Source: DASXMR01 sp036495525 (GTDB taxonomy: Bacteria > Actinomycetota > Actinomycetes > Streptosporangiales > Streptosporangiaceae). From it: DNA of 64,000 bases. The notes below the pieces were generated by a model, which was given only the letters and a program-made list of their open reading frames with translations, made no database searches and had not been told where the DNA came from. Position numbers and translations under genes: made by a program. The number at the start of each line of letters is the position of its first letter. Positions within the stretch are counted from its first letter, which is position 1. Where the stretch lies: the NCBI GenBank assembly GCA_036495525.1, contig DASXMR010000016.1, positions 26,000 to 89,999 of the forward strand, written 5' to 3'. Shown here piece by piece: positions 33,511 to 44,636 of this stretch.

Positions 33511-34602
33511 TCAGCGGCGCGACCGGCCGATGAAGCTATAGGCCGGCTCGGGCAGGCCGGCAGGCTTCACAACGCGGAATCCGGGCGGAATCGTCGCTCT
33601 GAGCGCGGCGAGATTTGCCTTGGTCGGGGGGAGCCAGCGGAAATCGCCGGTGATGAAACCGTCACGGCGCCCGTCTGGCCAGGTAACAGTCACCCGGACG
33701 GGCAGGTAGGTGGCGGCACTGACCCAGACAGTCTCGCGGGTGGGGACCTGGCCGGGCTCAGCGGGCCGTCTGGCCTGGATCAGCCTGATGGCCTCGACGC
33801 CGTCAATCCGCTGCCGTCCCGCCGGGCGGTACAGGCCGCAGGCCAGCGCTTCATGGACCTGGGTGGTCCAGTCGACGGGGCTGCCGACTGGAGGCGGGAG
33901 ATCGGCCAGATTGCAGCTCAGTGGCGGCGCTTGGGCACTGCCCACGTTGTCCCTGATCACCGTGTGCCACCAGGTCCTGGCCTTGTAGTCGACGCCGTAG
34001 CCGGAGGTCAGCCGCTGCCCGGCCGGTGCGATGCTCGTCGTGCTGCTGGCGTCGAACAGCCGCTTGCCGTCCGCCGTGAGCCCGACCTGGCGCAACTGCC
34101 CCCCGCGAGCCCACACGATCATCCTTGACGTGCTCAGCTGCCTGCCAAGCGCGCCGGCCGGGAACGTCTGGCCGAACCTGGCCTTGCCCACATTGATGCT
34201 GGGATTGCGCACGATAAGGCTGAACCACGCGTGCCGCCCGACCGTGTGAATCTGCTCGACACGCTGCTGCTCAGAGGCGGCTGCCAGGGCGTGCTCCGCC
34301 CGGCGGGCGACGTAGGCGACCGTGACCGCCGGCGGACCGACGGCGCTGTGCCCGCCTGGGGGTTCGCTGCCGTGGCCGGCCTGGACTGGCCTGTCACCGG
34401 CCGGGCCGGGCTTGCTAGCGGTCACGGCGAGCACCGCGCCGGCCGTGACCATGGCCGTGCTGGCCACTGCAGTGACCCTGATGGAACGCCGGCGGCGGGT
34501 GACGCGCCGCCGCGCCCGTGCTGCCAGGCCAGCTGGCACGCTGGCGCCGGCCGTGATGTGCTCGATGCCCTCGCGGATCAGTTCCTCGATGTCGGTACTC
34601 AT
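33511..34602 (-). CDS. single-helix membrane protein paired with ECF sigma factor
   Basis: 363 aa from ATG at 34602 (GGGAG upstream). A short cytoplasmic N-terminus (STDIEELIREGIEHITAGASVPAGLAARARRR) precedes one membrane helix (about 40-60, VTAVASTAMVTAGAVLAVTA). A large extracytoplasmic domain with few recognisable motifs makes up the rest (RTWWHTVIRDNVGSA, ETVWVSAATYLPVRVTV). It starts 3 nt after the sigma gene stop, so the two are coupled. It is probably the anti-sigma or sensor partner, though no zinc anti-sigma motif (HxxxCxxC) is present. Such CU044_5270-like proteins are common beside SigE-family ECF factors in actinomycetes. Confidence 0.7.
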   Translation of the reverse strand: MSTDIEELIREGIEHITAGASVPAGLAARARRRVTRRRRSIRVTAVASTAMVTAGAVLAVTASKPGPAGDRPVQAGHGSEPPGGHSAVGPPAVTVAYVARRAEHALAAASEQQRVEQIHTVGRHAWFSLIVRNPSINVGKARFGQTFPAGALGRQLSTSRMIVWARGGQLRQVGLTADGKRLFDASSTTSIAPAGQRLTSGYGVDYKARTWWHTVIRDNVGSAQAPPLSCNLADLPPPVGSPVDWTTQVHEALACGLYRPAGRQRIDGVEAIRLIQARRPAEPGQVPTRETVWVSAATYLPVRVTVTWPDGRRDGFITGDFRWLPPTKANLAALRATIPPGFRVVKPAGLPEPAYSFIGRSRR

Positions 34603-34605
34603 GAT

Positions 34606-35142
34606 TTACTCCCTCGTGATCCGGGTGCCAGCTGCTGCTGCCCCCGGTGCTGGCGGCCAGGAGCCGGCCAGTTCCCGCAGCCGAAGCAGGCCGCGGGAAG
34701 CCGCCGACTTGACGGCGCCGGCCGAGCAGCCGAGCAGCTCGGCTGTCTCGGCCTCGGTCCGCTGCTCCCAGTAGCGCAGCACGATCACCGCGCGCTGCCG
34801 CGGTGGCAGCTCGAGCAGCAGCCGGACCAGCTGGTCGCGGACGTCGACTTCGGCGGTGCGGTCGGCGGCCGGCTCGGCGCGCGGCTGGACTAGGTGCAGC
34901 TTGCGCCGCCAGGTGCCGCGCCGCCGCCAGCCGTCGGCGGCCAGGTTGTAGAGCGTGCGGCGCAGGTAGCCTTCCGGGTCGGATCGCACCCGGCGCCAGT
35001 TCCGCAGCAGCCGCTCCAGCGCGGCCTGCAGCAGGTCCTCGCCGTCCTGACGGCTGCCAGTCAGGGCGACTGCCGCGCGCATCAGCTGGTCGCCGCGCTC
35101 GGCGAGCAGACGCTCGACGGAGTCGTCTTCCGGCTTGCTCAA
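34606..35142 (-). CDS. SigE-family ECF RNA polymerase sigma factor
   Basis: 178 aa from TTG at 35142 (GGAAAGG upstream); a TTG at 35175 is an alternative. Sigma-2 region: DQLMRAAVALTGSRQDGEDLLQAALERLLRNWRRV and YLRRTLYNLAADGWRRR. Sigma-4 region: LPPRQRAVIVLRYWEQRTEAETAELLGCSAGAVKSAASRGLLRLREL, shown here by its core TEAETAELLGCSAGAVKS. It directs RNA polymerase to a stress or signal regulon. It is transcribed with the membrane protein downstream, which probably holds it inactive. Confidence 0.88.
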   Translation of the reverse strand: MSKPEDDSVERLLAERGDQLMRAAVALTGSRQDGEDLLQAALERLLRNWRRVRSDPEGYLRRTLYNLAADGWRRRGTWRRKLHLVQPRAEPAADRTAEVDVRDQLVRLLLELPPRQRAVIVLRYWEQRTEAETAELLGCSAGAVKSAASRGLLRLRELAGSWPPAPGAAAAGTRITRE

Positions 35143-35727
35143 TACGACACCGCCTTTCCCGGCCTCGACCGCCAAGGACGATCAGCGGCCGGCCGAGGTT
35201 GCGCCGGCGGCGAGAATCGGCTGCTGCAAGTAGACATCGCCACGAGCCAGAACGAGGTGCTCCAGCCAGCCCACGCAGTCCAGGGCTGCAGCGCCACCTG
35301 CCCGGACCGGGAGGTTGGCCCGGAATGCGCGACTGACGATCCGGAATGGCAGCCCGCCAGGCCGAGGCTCCGGCGCGAGAACGGCAGCGGGCCGGGTGAC
35401 GGCGCGGCGGGCGGAGAAGGGATGCAGGCAGAACCAGCGGGCGCTCTTTGCCATGTTGCCCGCGCCCGGATGCTTGGGGCCGACGGTTCATGAGACCGGG
35501 CCGGCCAGGCGGCGCTCGGCCGCGGGTCACCCCTGAATCATGAGCTGCAGGCCTGAGCCGGTCATGCCGGGCAGCTCGCTCCGGCCTGGTCGGGATCGGC
35601 CTGGCCGACCGGCCGCGCCGTGACGACAATTGTCGGACGCGGGCATCCGGCCCGACCTGACCTTGCGGCCGCCGCTCGCCCGGTGGCTGCCCGACAGGCG
35701 GCGAGCCGATGGACGGGGGGTCGACTG
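35143..35727. other. 585-nt interval without a clear gene
   Basis: It lies between the divergent sigma factor and ammonia-lyase genes. A 90-codon minus frame (35182-35454) has lower third-position GC than true genes here and no ribosome site, so it is not called. GGGGGG at 35715-35720 probably serves the lyase start. No hairpin or repeat stands out. Confidence 0.4.
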
Positions 35728-37188
35728 GTGACGGTGACGGCGACGGTGCTGGACGGTACGTCGCTGACCTGCGGTCAGGTCGCGGCGGCCGCGCGCGGCC
35801 AGGTCACGGTGAAGGTCGCGGAGGCGGGGCGGCAGCGGGCCGCCGCCGCGGCTCGGCTCGCGGTCAGCATCGCCGGGCGCCGGGAGGTCTACGGGCGGAC
35901 CACGGGCGTGGGCGCCAACCGCGGACTCAGCGTAAGTCCTGGTGACAGCGCTGGTCACGGCCTGCGGCTGCTGCGTAGTCATGCCGGCGGCAGCGGCCAG
36001 CTGCTGTCTGCCGAGCTGAGCCGGGCGACGCTGGTCGTGCGCTGCAACCAGATCGCGGCGGGCGGCTCCGGGGTCCAGCCAGGCGTGCTCGACGTGCTCT
36101 CGAACTGCATCAACCGGGGCCTGTCCGCGCCGGTCCCTGCCTATGGCGCGATCGGAACCGGCGATCTGACCGCGCTGGCCATGACGGCGTTGTGCCTGCT
36201 CGGCGAGCGCGACTGGGTACCGCGCGGCAGCGACCCGCCTCGCTTCGCGCTCGCCCCGGCCGACGCCCTCGCGTTCATCTCGAGCAACGCCGCCACCCTC
36301 GGTGAGTCGGCCATAGCCTGCCATGACCTCGCCGTACTGCTGCGGGCCGCGGTCGTGATCGCGGCGCTCTCGCACCTGGCCGTCAGCGCGTCCACCGAGC
36401 CCTACGCCGCCGCCGTGCACAGGGCACGCCCGCACCGGGGGCAGGCGGCGGTCGCCGCGCTGCTGCGGGCGCTGCTCGGCGAGGCGGGCGCATCCGACCG
36501 AGTGCAGGATCCCTATGGCTACCGGGCGCTGCCGCAGGTGCACGGCCCGGCTCTGGACGCGGTGGAGCGGGCTGAGCTGACGGTGACCAGCGAGCTCAAC
36601 GCCGCAGCCGAAAATCCGCTGATCGACGTCGCGGGTCAGGCCGTCTGGCACAACGGGAACTTTCACACGGCCTACGTCGGCCTCGCCCTCGACGGGGTTC
36701 GCGCGGCGCTGTTCCAGACCGCTGCCCTGTCAGCGGCCAGGCTCGGGACCCTGGTCGAGCCGCACTTCACCGGGCTGCCCGCGTTCCTGGCGACCGACCC
36801 GCCGCCCAGCTCAGGAATCATGATCCTGGAATACGTCAGCCATTCGGCGATCGCTGATATCCGCAGGCTGGCCGCGCCGGCCGCGCTGGGCAGCGCCGTG
36901 TTGTCGCGCGGCATGGAGGAGCACGCCGGATTCTCCACCCAGTCCGCCAGGGCCACCACCGACGTCACTGCCGCCTACCAGGTCGTGCTGGCCTGCGAGC
37001 TGGTCGGCGCCGTGCGGGCGCTGCTGATGCGCGGTGCCAGCCCGGCCAGGGCGGGCCTGGCCGCGGCGCTGGACCTCGCGGCCGGCGCCCTGCCGCGGCA
37101 GACGGCGGACCGCGCGCTGGACCTGGACCTCGCCGCCGCCCAGCAGTTGCTGCCGCGGCTCGCCGCTCTCGCCGCGTATCCCGGCTGA
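35728..37188 (+). CDS. histidine/aromatic ammonia-lyase homologue with Gly-Thr-Gly at the MIO site
   Basis: 486 aa from GTG at 35728 (GGGGGG 7 nt upstream); the frame is open 36 codons further to a GTG at 35620, but that extension lacks family similarity. Conserved HAL features are present: VYGRTTGVGAN (Tyr55), SNAATLGE, QDPYGYRALPQVHGP, SELNAAAENPLIDV and HNGNFHTAYVGLALD. The cofactor segment, normally G-A-S-G-D-L, reads A-I-G-T-G-D-L, so the Ala-Ser-Gly that cyclises to MIO is Gly143-Thr144-Gly145 (36154-36162). In characterised HAL the middle Ser is the precursor. The protein may be a diverged lyase or aminomutase with an altered cofactor, or a non-lyase. No hut genes are nearby. Confidence 0.8.
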   Translation: MTVTATVLDGTSLTCGQVAAAARGQVTVKVAEAGRQRAAAAARLAVSIAGRREVYGRTTGVGANRGLSVSPGDSAGHGLRLLRSHAGGSGQLLSAELSRATLVVRCNQIAAGGSGVQPGVLDVLSNCINRGLSAPVPAYGAIGTGDLTALAMTALCLLGERDWVPRGSDPPRFALAPADALAFISSNAATLGESAIACHDLAVLLRAAVVIAALSHLAVSASTEPYAAAVHRARPHRGQAAVAALLRALLGEAGASDRVQDPYGYRALPQVHGPALDAVERAELTVTSELNAAAENPLIDVAGQAVWHNGNFHTAYVGLALDGVRAALFQTAALSAARLGTLVEPHFTGLPAFLATDPPPSSGIMILEYVSHSAIADIRRLAAPAALGSAVLSRGMEEHAGFSTQSARATTDVTAAYQVVLACELVGAVRALLMRGASPARAGLAAALDLAAGALPRQTADRALDLDLAAAQQLLPRLAALAAYPG

Positions 37189-37836
37189 GTGCCGTCTGCG
37201 ACCGCCGTCAGCCGTGGCGGAAGGACTTGAGGACGTGCTTGGCGGCGGTGGAAACATTGCCGCGGATGGCGCAGAATGCCGGGCGCCGGCTCACCTAATG
37301 GTCGTCTCGGCCAGCAAGCTCGCCGGTCGCCGCCGCACGTGCCTTCATCTGCCCGGCAGAGGGCGTAAAGCCTGAGCCTCGGAACCCATGGCGGACGAGC
37401 CGCCGCCGCCTGGCCGCCCGCCCATGACCGGTCAGCATCTGCCGGATAGCCGAATGGCACCACCACCTGGTGGCTGCCGTCGACACCGGATTGACGGCTG
37501 CGCTTATGCGACGCCCGATCCGGTTCATCGTGCCTCCCGCTTGAGACGGACCGCCCGCCCCCATAGTCCGCCGATCACGGCGAAGATGCGAACCGGCGCC
37601 CGACCATCGCCTGCCCGGCCCGCCGCTTTGACCCGACGCCGACAGCTCAGGCCAAGTGGTGAACCTGACCAGTTACGACGCGGCCAACCCGGTGTTCGAG
37701 TTCTACCGCAATTCGGCCTGGTCAGGCAGCTGTCGCCGTGCGACCGGTCCGGCGCCGAGGTTGCCCTGCGGCGCCAGCTGCAGCCGCGCATGACGCGCGC
37801 GCCGTTCGTGGTAGGTTCGGCGAGGTCGTGCATTTG
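37189..37836. other. intergenic region with no supported gene, possible gene remnant
   Basis: No frame shows a family motif together with a ribosome site. A short frame at 37656-37790 encodes VVNLTSYDAANPVFEFYRNS and then degenerates into Arg/Cys-rich sequence ending in TGA, which looks like the start of a decayed gene; its origin is not recognised. GC is slightly lower than in the neighbours. Confidence 0.3.
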
Positions 37837-37910
37837 ATGCGAGCTGAGGAGGTGAGACCGATCAGCGCAGTGAAAGGTCGGGGCTCCCTCCTTCGCCTTG
37901 CCTAGGGAGC
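37837..37910 (+). promoter_or_regulatory. possible leader ORF plus hairpin before the hydrolase gene
   Basis: A 22-codon frame starts at ATG 37837 (GAGG 11 nt upstream), encodes MRAEEVRPISAVKGRG and six more residues, and stops at TAG 37903-37905. The stop lies inside a hairpin made of GCTCCCT (37883-37889) and AGGGAGC (37904-37910). An earlier small pairing GACC/GGTC flanks AGCGCAGTGAAA. The hydrolase ATG follows 34 nt later. The layout suggests translation-linked control, but no known leader class was recognised. Confidence 0.35.
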
Positions 37911-37944
37911 GCCCGCAGCAGGCATCCCGAAAGGCAAAACCGTC

Positions 37945-38672
37945 ATGCGCTTCACCTCCGACACCTCGTCCGATGGCGTCCGAGAGCAGCTCTTCACCCT
38001 CGGCGAGATTCCCGGCGTGCTGTGGACGCCCGAAGGCGCCGCCGGTGCCCGGCCCGTGATCCTGATGGGCCACGGCGGCGGGCAGCACAAGAAGGCCCCC
38101 GGCGTCGTCGACCGCGCCCGCCGGCTCGCTGCCGAGTGCGGCTTCGCGGTCGCAGCGGCCGACGTGCCTAACCACGGCGACCGGCCACAGGACGCGGAGT
38201 TCGCCAGGATCGCCGCCGAAAATTCAGCCAGGGTGGACGCAGGGGAGGAGCTTGCTCCGCTGCTCGCCGCCTTTCATGCGCTGGTAGCCGGGCAGACCGT
38301 GCCGGAATGGCAGGCGGTGCTGGACGCGGTCCAGGAGCTCGACTACGTCGGCGCCGGCCCGGCTGGCTACTGGGGCGTGTCCCTTGGCTGCGGGCTCGGC
38401 GTGCCGTTCGTGGCCGCCGAGCCCAGGGTGCGCGCGGCCGTGCTTGGTCTCGGCGGGGCGCTGGCGTCAGCGGAAGCCGCCGCGCGGATCACGGTCCCGG
38501 TGGAGTTCCTCGTTCAGTGGGACGACGAGCGGGTGCCGCGAGCAGAATCCCTGGCGCTCTTCGACGCCCTGGCCTCGGCGGAGAAGACGCTGCACGCCAA
38601 CCCGGGCAAGCACGGCGAGACCCCGGCGTTCGAGCTGGACAGCACGCTGCGGTTCTTCGAAAGGCACCTCAG

Positions 38673-38676
<4 letters not shown>
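37945..38676 (+). CDS. alpha/beta hydrolase (dienelactone-hydrolase-like)
   Basis: 243 aa; ATG at 37945 with GAAAGG 10 nt upstream. The fold has an oxyanion segment MGHGGGQHK, the nucleophile elbow GVSLG in GYWGVSLGCGLG (Ser about 152), the acid in QWDDERVP and the His in GKHGETP. Relatives include dienelactone hydrolases and small esterases; the substrate is unknown. Its stop codon shares CTAG with the stop of the convergent ClpC-like gene, a 4-nt tail-to-tail overlap. Confidence 0.85.
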
Positions 38677-41207
<2,531 letters not shown>

Positions 41208-41374
41208 TGGCAGTAACCCCCCATGTCGCCTGGCCACTGGGCCGCGCCGGCGCGCCCGGCACCGGCTGCCGCGGCTACCCGCAGGTCCCTACCCGCCATG
41301 AGGCCGCCGACCCGCGCGGCCGGCTAGCCAGTCCCGGCTCGGCCAGCTCGCCGCCCCAGCTGCCCCGCTGCAGG

Positions 41375-42325
41375 TCAGAGGCGGACGTGCATGCGCATCG
41401 TGGTTCCGGCCGGACCGGACCGCAGCTCAGCCAAGTCACACACCTGGTTCACCAGCCACAGGCCGTGCCCGGAGGCATCGGAGGCCGGGCGGCGCCGGCC
41501 AGCCAGCGGGTCGCTGATCGTGCCCGAGTCGCTGACCTGGCAGACCAGCTCCGCGCCGACCCGCCAGATGTGCATTATCCCGCCCCCGCCGGTATACCGC
41601 AGGGTGTTAGCGGCCACCTCGCTGACGGCCAGTACCAGGTCCGACTCCCGGCCGTCGGCCAGCCGCGCCCGGAAGGCGGCACCGGACACCGCGGCGCGCA
41701 CCGGCTGCAGGTCCGTGCGGTAGCGCACGCAGACCGCGCCGGCCGGCGGTGCGGGCAGCGGCCGGTCATAGGGGGCGGGGATGACACCCTCGCCCGCGTA
41801 CCGGGGGCTGACCTGCTGCCTGCCATCGGCCATGAGGACCCGGTGGGCCTGCCAGCCGCAGCCGACAGCCGCAGGTTCCAGGCCCGCGGTCTGGTAGAGG
41901 CACAGCACGCTGGCGCTGAGCCCGGCCATGGCCCGCTCGACAAGGGCCTCGTGCCGGGCCACCTCGGCCTGCTCGGCTGACGAGCGGCCGGCCCACATCG
42001 GCTCGCAGATGAAGCGCAGCCGGGCGCCGGCATGCCGCCGGGCGAAGTCCAGCATGGCGGCGATGATCCGGGCCGGATTGCGGCCAAGCTCGGCCATGTC
42101 GAGGAATGAGACGTGCCGCTGGCCGCCGAGCTCGCCGCGCAGCTCGTGGCCGAGCGGCGGGCAGACCGCGATCCAGACCTGCTCGCCGGCGTCGGCGCCC
42201 TGCCGGGCGAAGCTGGCCGCGAGCACGGCGCAGTCGGGCACGCCGTGGCTCATCAGCGCCTGGTGCCCCGGCTCGAGGGCGGCTAGCCCGTGACCCGGAC
42301 GCCGCCCGCCTGGTTCTGGCTGCAT
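41375..42325 (-). CDS. MEDS-domain anti-sigma-type histidine-kinase-like ATPase (paralogue 1)
   Basis: 316 aa from ATG at 42325 (AGGAAAG about 9 nt upstream). Residues about 20-190 are a MEDS sensory domain (LDMAELGRNPARIIAAMLDFARRHAGARLRFICEPMWAGRS is its core, cited here by NPARIIAAMLDFARRH). The rest is an RsbW-type HATPase: N-box VSEVAANTLRYT, G1 VSDSGTISDPLAGRRRP and G2 GHGLWLVNQVCDL. There is no phospho-acceptor His domain, so it is probably an anti-sigma-like switch kinase. It diverges from the STAS gene and from a second MEDS-HATPase at 42864, to which it is clearly related. Confidence 0.88.
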   Translation of the reverse strand: MQPEPGGRRPGHGLAALEPGHQALMSHGVPDCAVLAASFARQGADAGEQVWIAVCPPLGHELRGELGGQRHVSFLDMAELGRNPARIIAAMLDFARRHAGARLRFICEPMWAGRSSAEQAEVARHEALVERAMAGLSASVLCLYQTAGLEPAAVGCGWQAHRVLMADGRQQVSPRYAGEGVIPAPYDRPLPAPPAGAVCVRYRTDLQPVRAAVSGAAFRARLADGRESDLVLAVSEVAANTLRYTGGGGIMHIWRVGAELVCQVSDSGTISDPLAGRRRPASDASGHGLWLVNQVCDLAELRSGPAGTTMRMHVRL

Positions 42326-42443
42326 CACACCGCTTTCCTGCCCGGCTTCTTCCACGCGCGCCGTGATCTATGCATGCGGCCGTCCCGGCATAGCATGGGC
42401 AGGCAGTACCGGTAACCGATCCGACGGCCTCGAGGGGGCGCAG

Positions 42444-42857
42444 ATGGACACTCTCCGCATCTCCTCGCGGCGCATCGACGACGTTGTCGTCGTGGCCGCT
42501 GGCGGGGACCTGGACATTGTCACCAGCCCTCAGCTTGATGCCACGCTGACCGAGGCGCGGCGCGGCAGCGCGGCGGTGGTGCTTGACCTGTCAGCGGCCG
42601 ACTTCATGGACACCAGCTCGCTTGCCGTGATCGTCGGGCACTGGAAGAAGCTCAGCGCGCGGGGCGGCATCCTGGCGCTGGCCGGCGCCCGGTACCGGTA
42701 CACCAAGACGCTCTGGATCACCGGCCTGGCTGACCGGCTGCCCATGTTCGACTCGGTGGCCGAGGCGGTGGCGGCGTGCTCCGGGCGAACCGCGGCCGAC
42801 GGCGCGCGGCCCGAGCGGGCCGACGGGGAGCCGGGCAGCGTCGGCCCCGGCCGGTGA
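42444..42857 (+). CDS. STAS-domain anti-anti-sigma factor
   Basis: 137 aa; ATG at 42444 with GAGGGGG upstream. It is a SpoIIAA/RsbV-like STAS domain (VVVVAAGGDLDIVTSPQLDATL, VVLDLSAADFMDTSSLAVIVG). In the segment D-T-S-S-L, the Ser aligned with SpoIIAA Ser58, the phosphorylation site, is kept. Unphosphorylated, it would bind and sequester an HATPase switch kinase. It is followed after 6 nt by a MEDS-HATPase gene, its most likely partner; the divergent paralogue is the other. The last 25 residues are disordered. Confidence 0.9.
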   Translation: MDTLRISSRRIDDVVVVAAGGDLDIVTSPQLDATLTEARRGSAAVVLDLSAADFMDTSSLAVIVGHWKKLSARGGILALAGARYRYTKTLWITGLADRLPMFDSVAEAVAACSGRTAADGARPERADGEPGSVGPGR

Positions 42858-42863
42858 GGCCGG

Positions 42864-43787
42864 ATGCCCGGCGCTGGCGCAGGCACCAGGCTGCGGCACG
42901 CGGCCGTCTTCTACCAGCGCCCGGCTGAGCGCCGGCTGGCGGTGCGGCAGTTCGTCAGGGACAGCGTGGCCTGCGGCGAGCCGGTCCTGGTCGCGCTGCC
43001 CGGCGAGGCTGGCCGGACGGTCATGGCCGGCCTCGATGACGAGCCAGAGGTGACATTCGCCGACATGCGCAGGCTCGGCCGCAATCCCGGCCGGATCCTG
43101 CCTGCGATCTGGGAGTTCGTGGACCGGCACGGTGGCCGGCCGGTGCGCTTCGCTGGGGAGCCGGCCTGGCCTGGCCGGTCAGCCGCCGAGGTCAGGGAAG
43201 CCGCCACCCACGAGGCCATGATCAACCTGGCGTTCGCCGCCGTGCCGCTGACCGTGCTGTGCCCGTACGACGTCGCCGGCCTCCCGCCGCGGGTGACCAG
43301 GTGGGCGGGCAGGACGCACCCGCTGATGTACTCCGGCGACGGCTATGCCGCGAGCGAGCACTACGCGGCGGGCAGCTTCCCCGGTTTCGTGCTGCCCGCG
43401 CTGCGCCGCCCGCCGGACGGCGCCGAGCGGCTCAGCTACAGCACGGACCTGCGCCCGGTACGCCAGGCGGTGGCTCGCTTCGGCGGCACCGCTGGCCTGC
43501 CGCCTGACCGGCTGGCCGACCTGACCATCGCTGTCGGCGAGGTGGCGGCGAATACGCTGCGGCACACCCCGGCGGGCGGCACGCTGCACCTGTGGCGCAC
43601 CAGGAAGGAGGTAATCTGCCAGGTCAGTGACGCGGGCCAGATCCGCGACCCGCTGGTCGGCCGCAGGCGGCCGGCCGGGCGGGGCGGCCTCGGCCTGTGG
43701 GTCGTCCACCAGGTATGCGACCTGGTGCAGCTGCGGACCGGCACGAGCGGGACCACGATCAGGATGCACATGCGGCTGGCGGACTGA
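42864..43787 (+). CDS. MEDS-domain anti-sigma-type histidine-kinase-like ATPase (paralogue 2)
   Basis: 307 aa from ATG at 42864. The MEDS domain covers residues about 10-195 (LRHAAVFYQRPAERRLAVRQF, MRRLGRNPGRILPAIWEFVDRHGG). The C-terminal HATPase keeps VGEVAANTLRHTPAGG, VSDAGQIRDPLVGRRRP and GGLGLWVVHQVCDL. Its overall design equals that of the divergent 41375-42325 protein. MEDS domains were described in DcmR and methanogen proteins as sensors of hydrocarbon derivatives; the ligand here is unknown. Co-transcribed with the STAS gene, it would phosphorylate or bind that protein in a partner switch. No sigma factor gene is adjacent. Confidence 0.88.
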   Translation: MPGAGAGTRLRHAAVFYQRPAERRLAVRQFVRDSVACGEPVLVALPGEAGRTVMAGLDDEPEVTFADMRRLGRNPGRILPAIWEFVDRHGGRPVRFAGEPAWPGRSAAEVREAATHEAMINLAFAAVPLTVLCPYDVAGLPPRVTRWAGRTHPLMYSGDGYAASEHYAAGSFPGFVLPALRRPPDGAERLSYSTDLRPVRQAVARFGGTAGLPPDRLADLTIAVGEVAANTLRHTPAGGTLHLWRTRKEVICQVSDAGQIRDPLVGRRRPAGRGGLGLWVVHQVCDLVQLRTGTSGTTIRMHMRLAD

Positions 43788-43930
43788 GCTCCCGCGCTCT
43801 GACCGGCGCCACTGGCTCGCTGGCCACCGGGCTTGGCCTGTCCGGCCAGGCGCAAACGATGGCATCATGAGGCTGAGGGGTCACATCCGCCTCCGCACGT
43901 TGCCGTGACGCGCACGGAAGGAGGCACCAG

Positions 43931-44623
43931 TTGCTCGGCGCGGATCTTGCCGCCCGCAGCGCAGAGCTGCTCAGGATCGCGAGCACCTCAGAAGGGCGCG
44001 CGCTCGACCGGCTGGCCGTGCTTGCCGCCGGCCAGGTGCCAGGCGCCGCAGGTGCGGCAGCAGCGGCCTGGCGCGACGGCAGCCTGGCCGTGGCGGCGGC
44101 GAGCCACCCGGACCTGGCGAAGCTGACCGAGGCGGAACGAGTGGCTGGCTGCGGGCCGATGACTGCCGCGCTAGCCCAGGCTGGCCCGGTGTACTGCCCC
44201 GACACCGCCGCGGATGAGCGCTGGCCGGACTACGCCGCGATCGCGCTGCGCTGCGGCGTGCGCTGCGTCGTCTCGATCGCGCACCGGGCCGACGGGACTG
44301 CGGTGACCCTGGTGCTGGCTGCGGCGCGGCCGCGGGCACTCGACCCGGAGCAGCTGCCGCTGGCTGAGCTGCTGGTGGCGCTCGGCGCCGCCATGTTCGG
44401 TAACGCCGCCGAGTACCGCGACTCCCAGCGGGTCGCGCTGCAGCTCGCGGACGGCGCGCGCGCGAGGGAGCTGGTCGACCAGGCCAAGGGCATGCTCATG
44501 CACGCCCTCGGGTGCACGGCTGACGAGGCGCTGCAGCGGCTGCGCCAGGTGTCCCAGCAGCGCAACATCAAGGTGACGGACATGGCCGCCATGATTATCG
44601 ATTCGAGCGGCGGCGAGTTCTGA
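43931..44623 (+). CDS. GAF-ANTAR RNA-binding antiterminator
   Basis: 230 aa from TTG at 43931 with GGAAGGAGG ending 6 nt upstream, which fixes the start. A GAF domain covers about residues 15-160. The C-terminal ANTAR domain (ELVDQAKGMLMHALGCTADEALQRL, then ISQQRN-like VSQQRNIKVTDMAAMII) is a three-helix RNA-binding fold that prevents transcription termination at dual-hairpin sites. It follows the MEDS-HATPase gene by 143 nt and precedes the PP2C-like gene by 13 nt, so it links the switch cluster to RNA-level control. Target RNAs are not evident in the window. Confidence 0.9.
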   Translation: MLGADLAARSAELLRIASTSEGRALDRLAVLAAGQVPGAAGAAAAAWRDGSLAVAAASHPDLAKLTEAERVAGCGPMTAALAQAGPVYCPDTAADERWPDYAAIALRCGVRCVVSIAHRADGTAVTLVLAAARPRALDPEQLPLAELLVALGAAMFGNAAEYRDSQRVALQLADGARARELVDQAKGMLMHALGCTADEALQRLRQVSQQRNIKVTDMAAMIIDSSGGEF

Positions 44624-44636
44624 CCAGGGGACGGCG

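Noticed and set aside
35182..35454. 90-codon minus-strand frame between the sigma factor and the ammonia-lyase
   Set aside because: Third-position GC is lower than in real genes here and no ribosome site precedes it; no recognisable similarity.
37525..38175. 216-codon minus frame overlapping the hydrolase start
   Set aside because: Arg/Gly-rich shadow of the hydrolase gene with no motif; the plus strand carries a clear catalytic triad.
43788..43930. Search for a dual-hairpin ANTAR target before the GAF-ANTAR gene
   Set aside because: No pair of short stems with the characteristic A and G loop positions could be recognised by eye.
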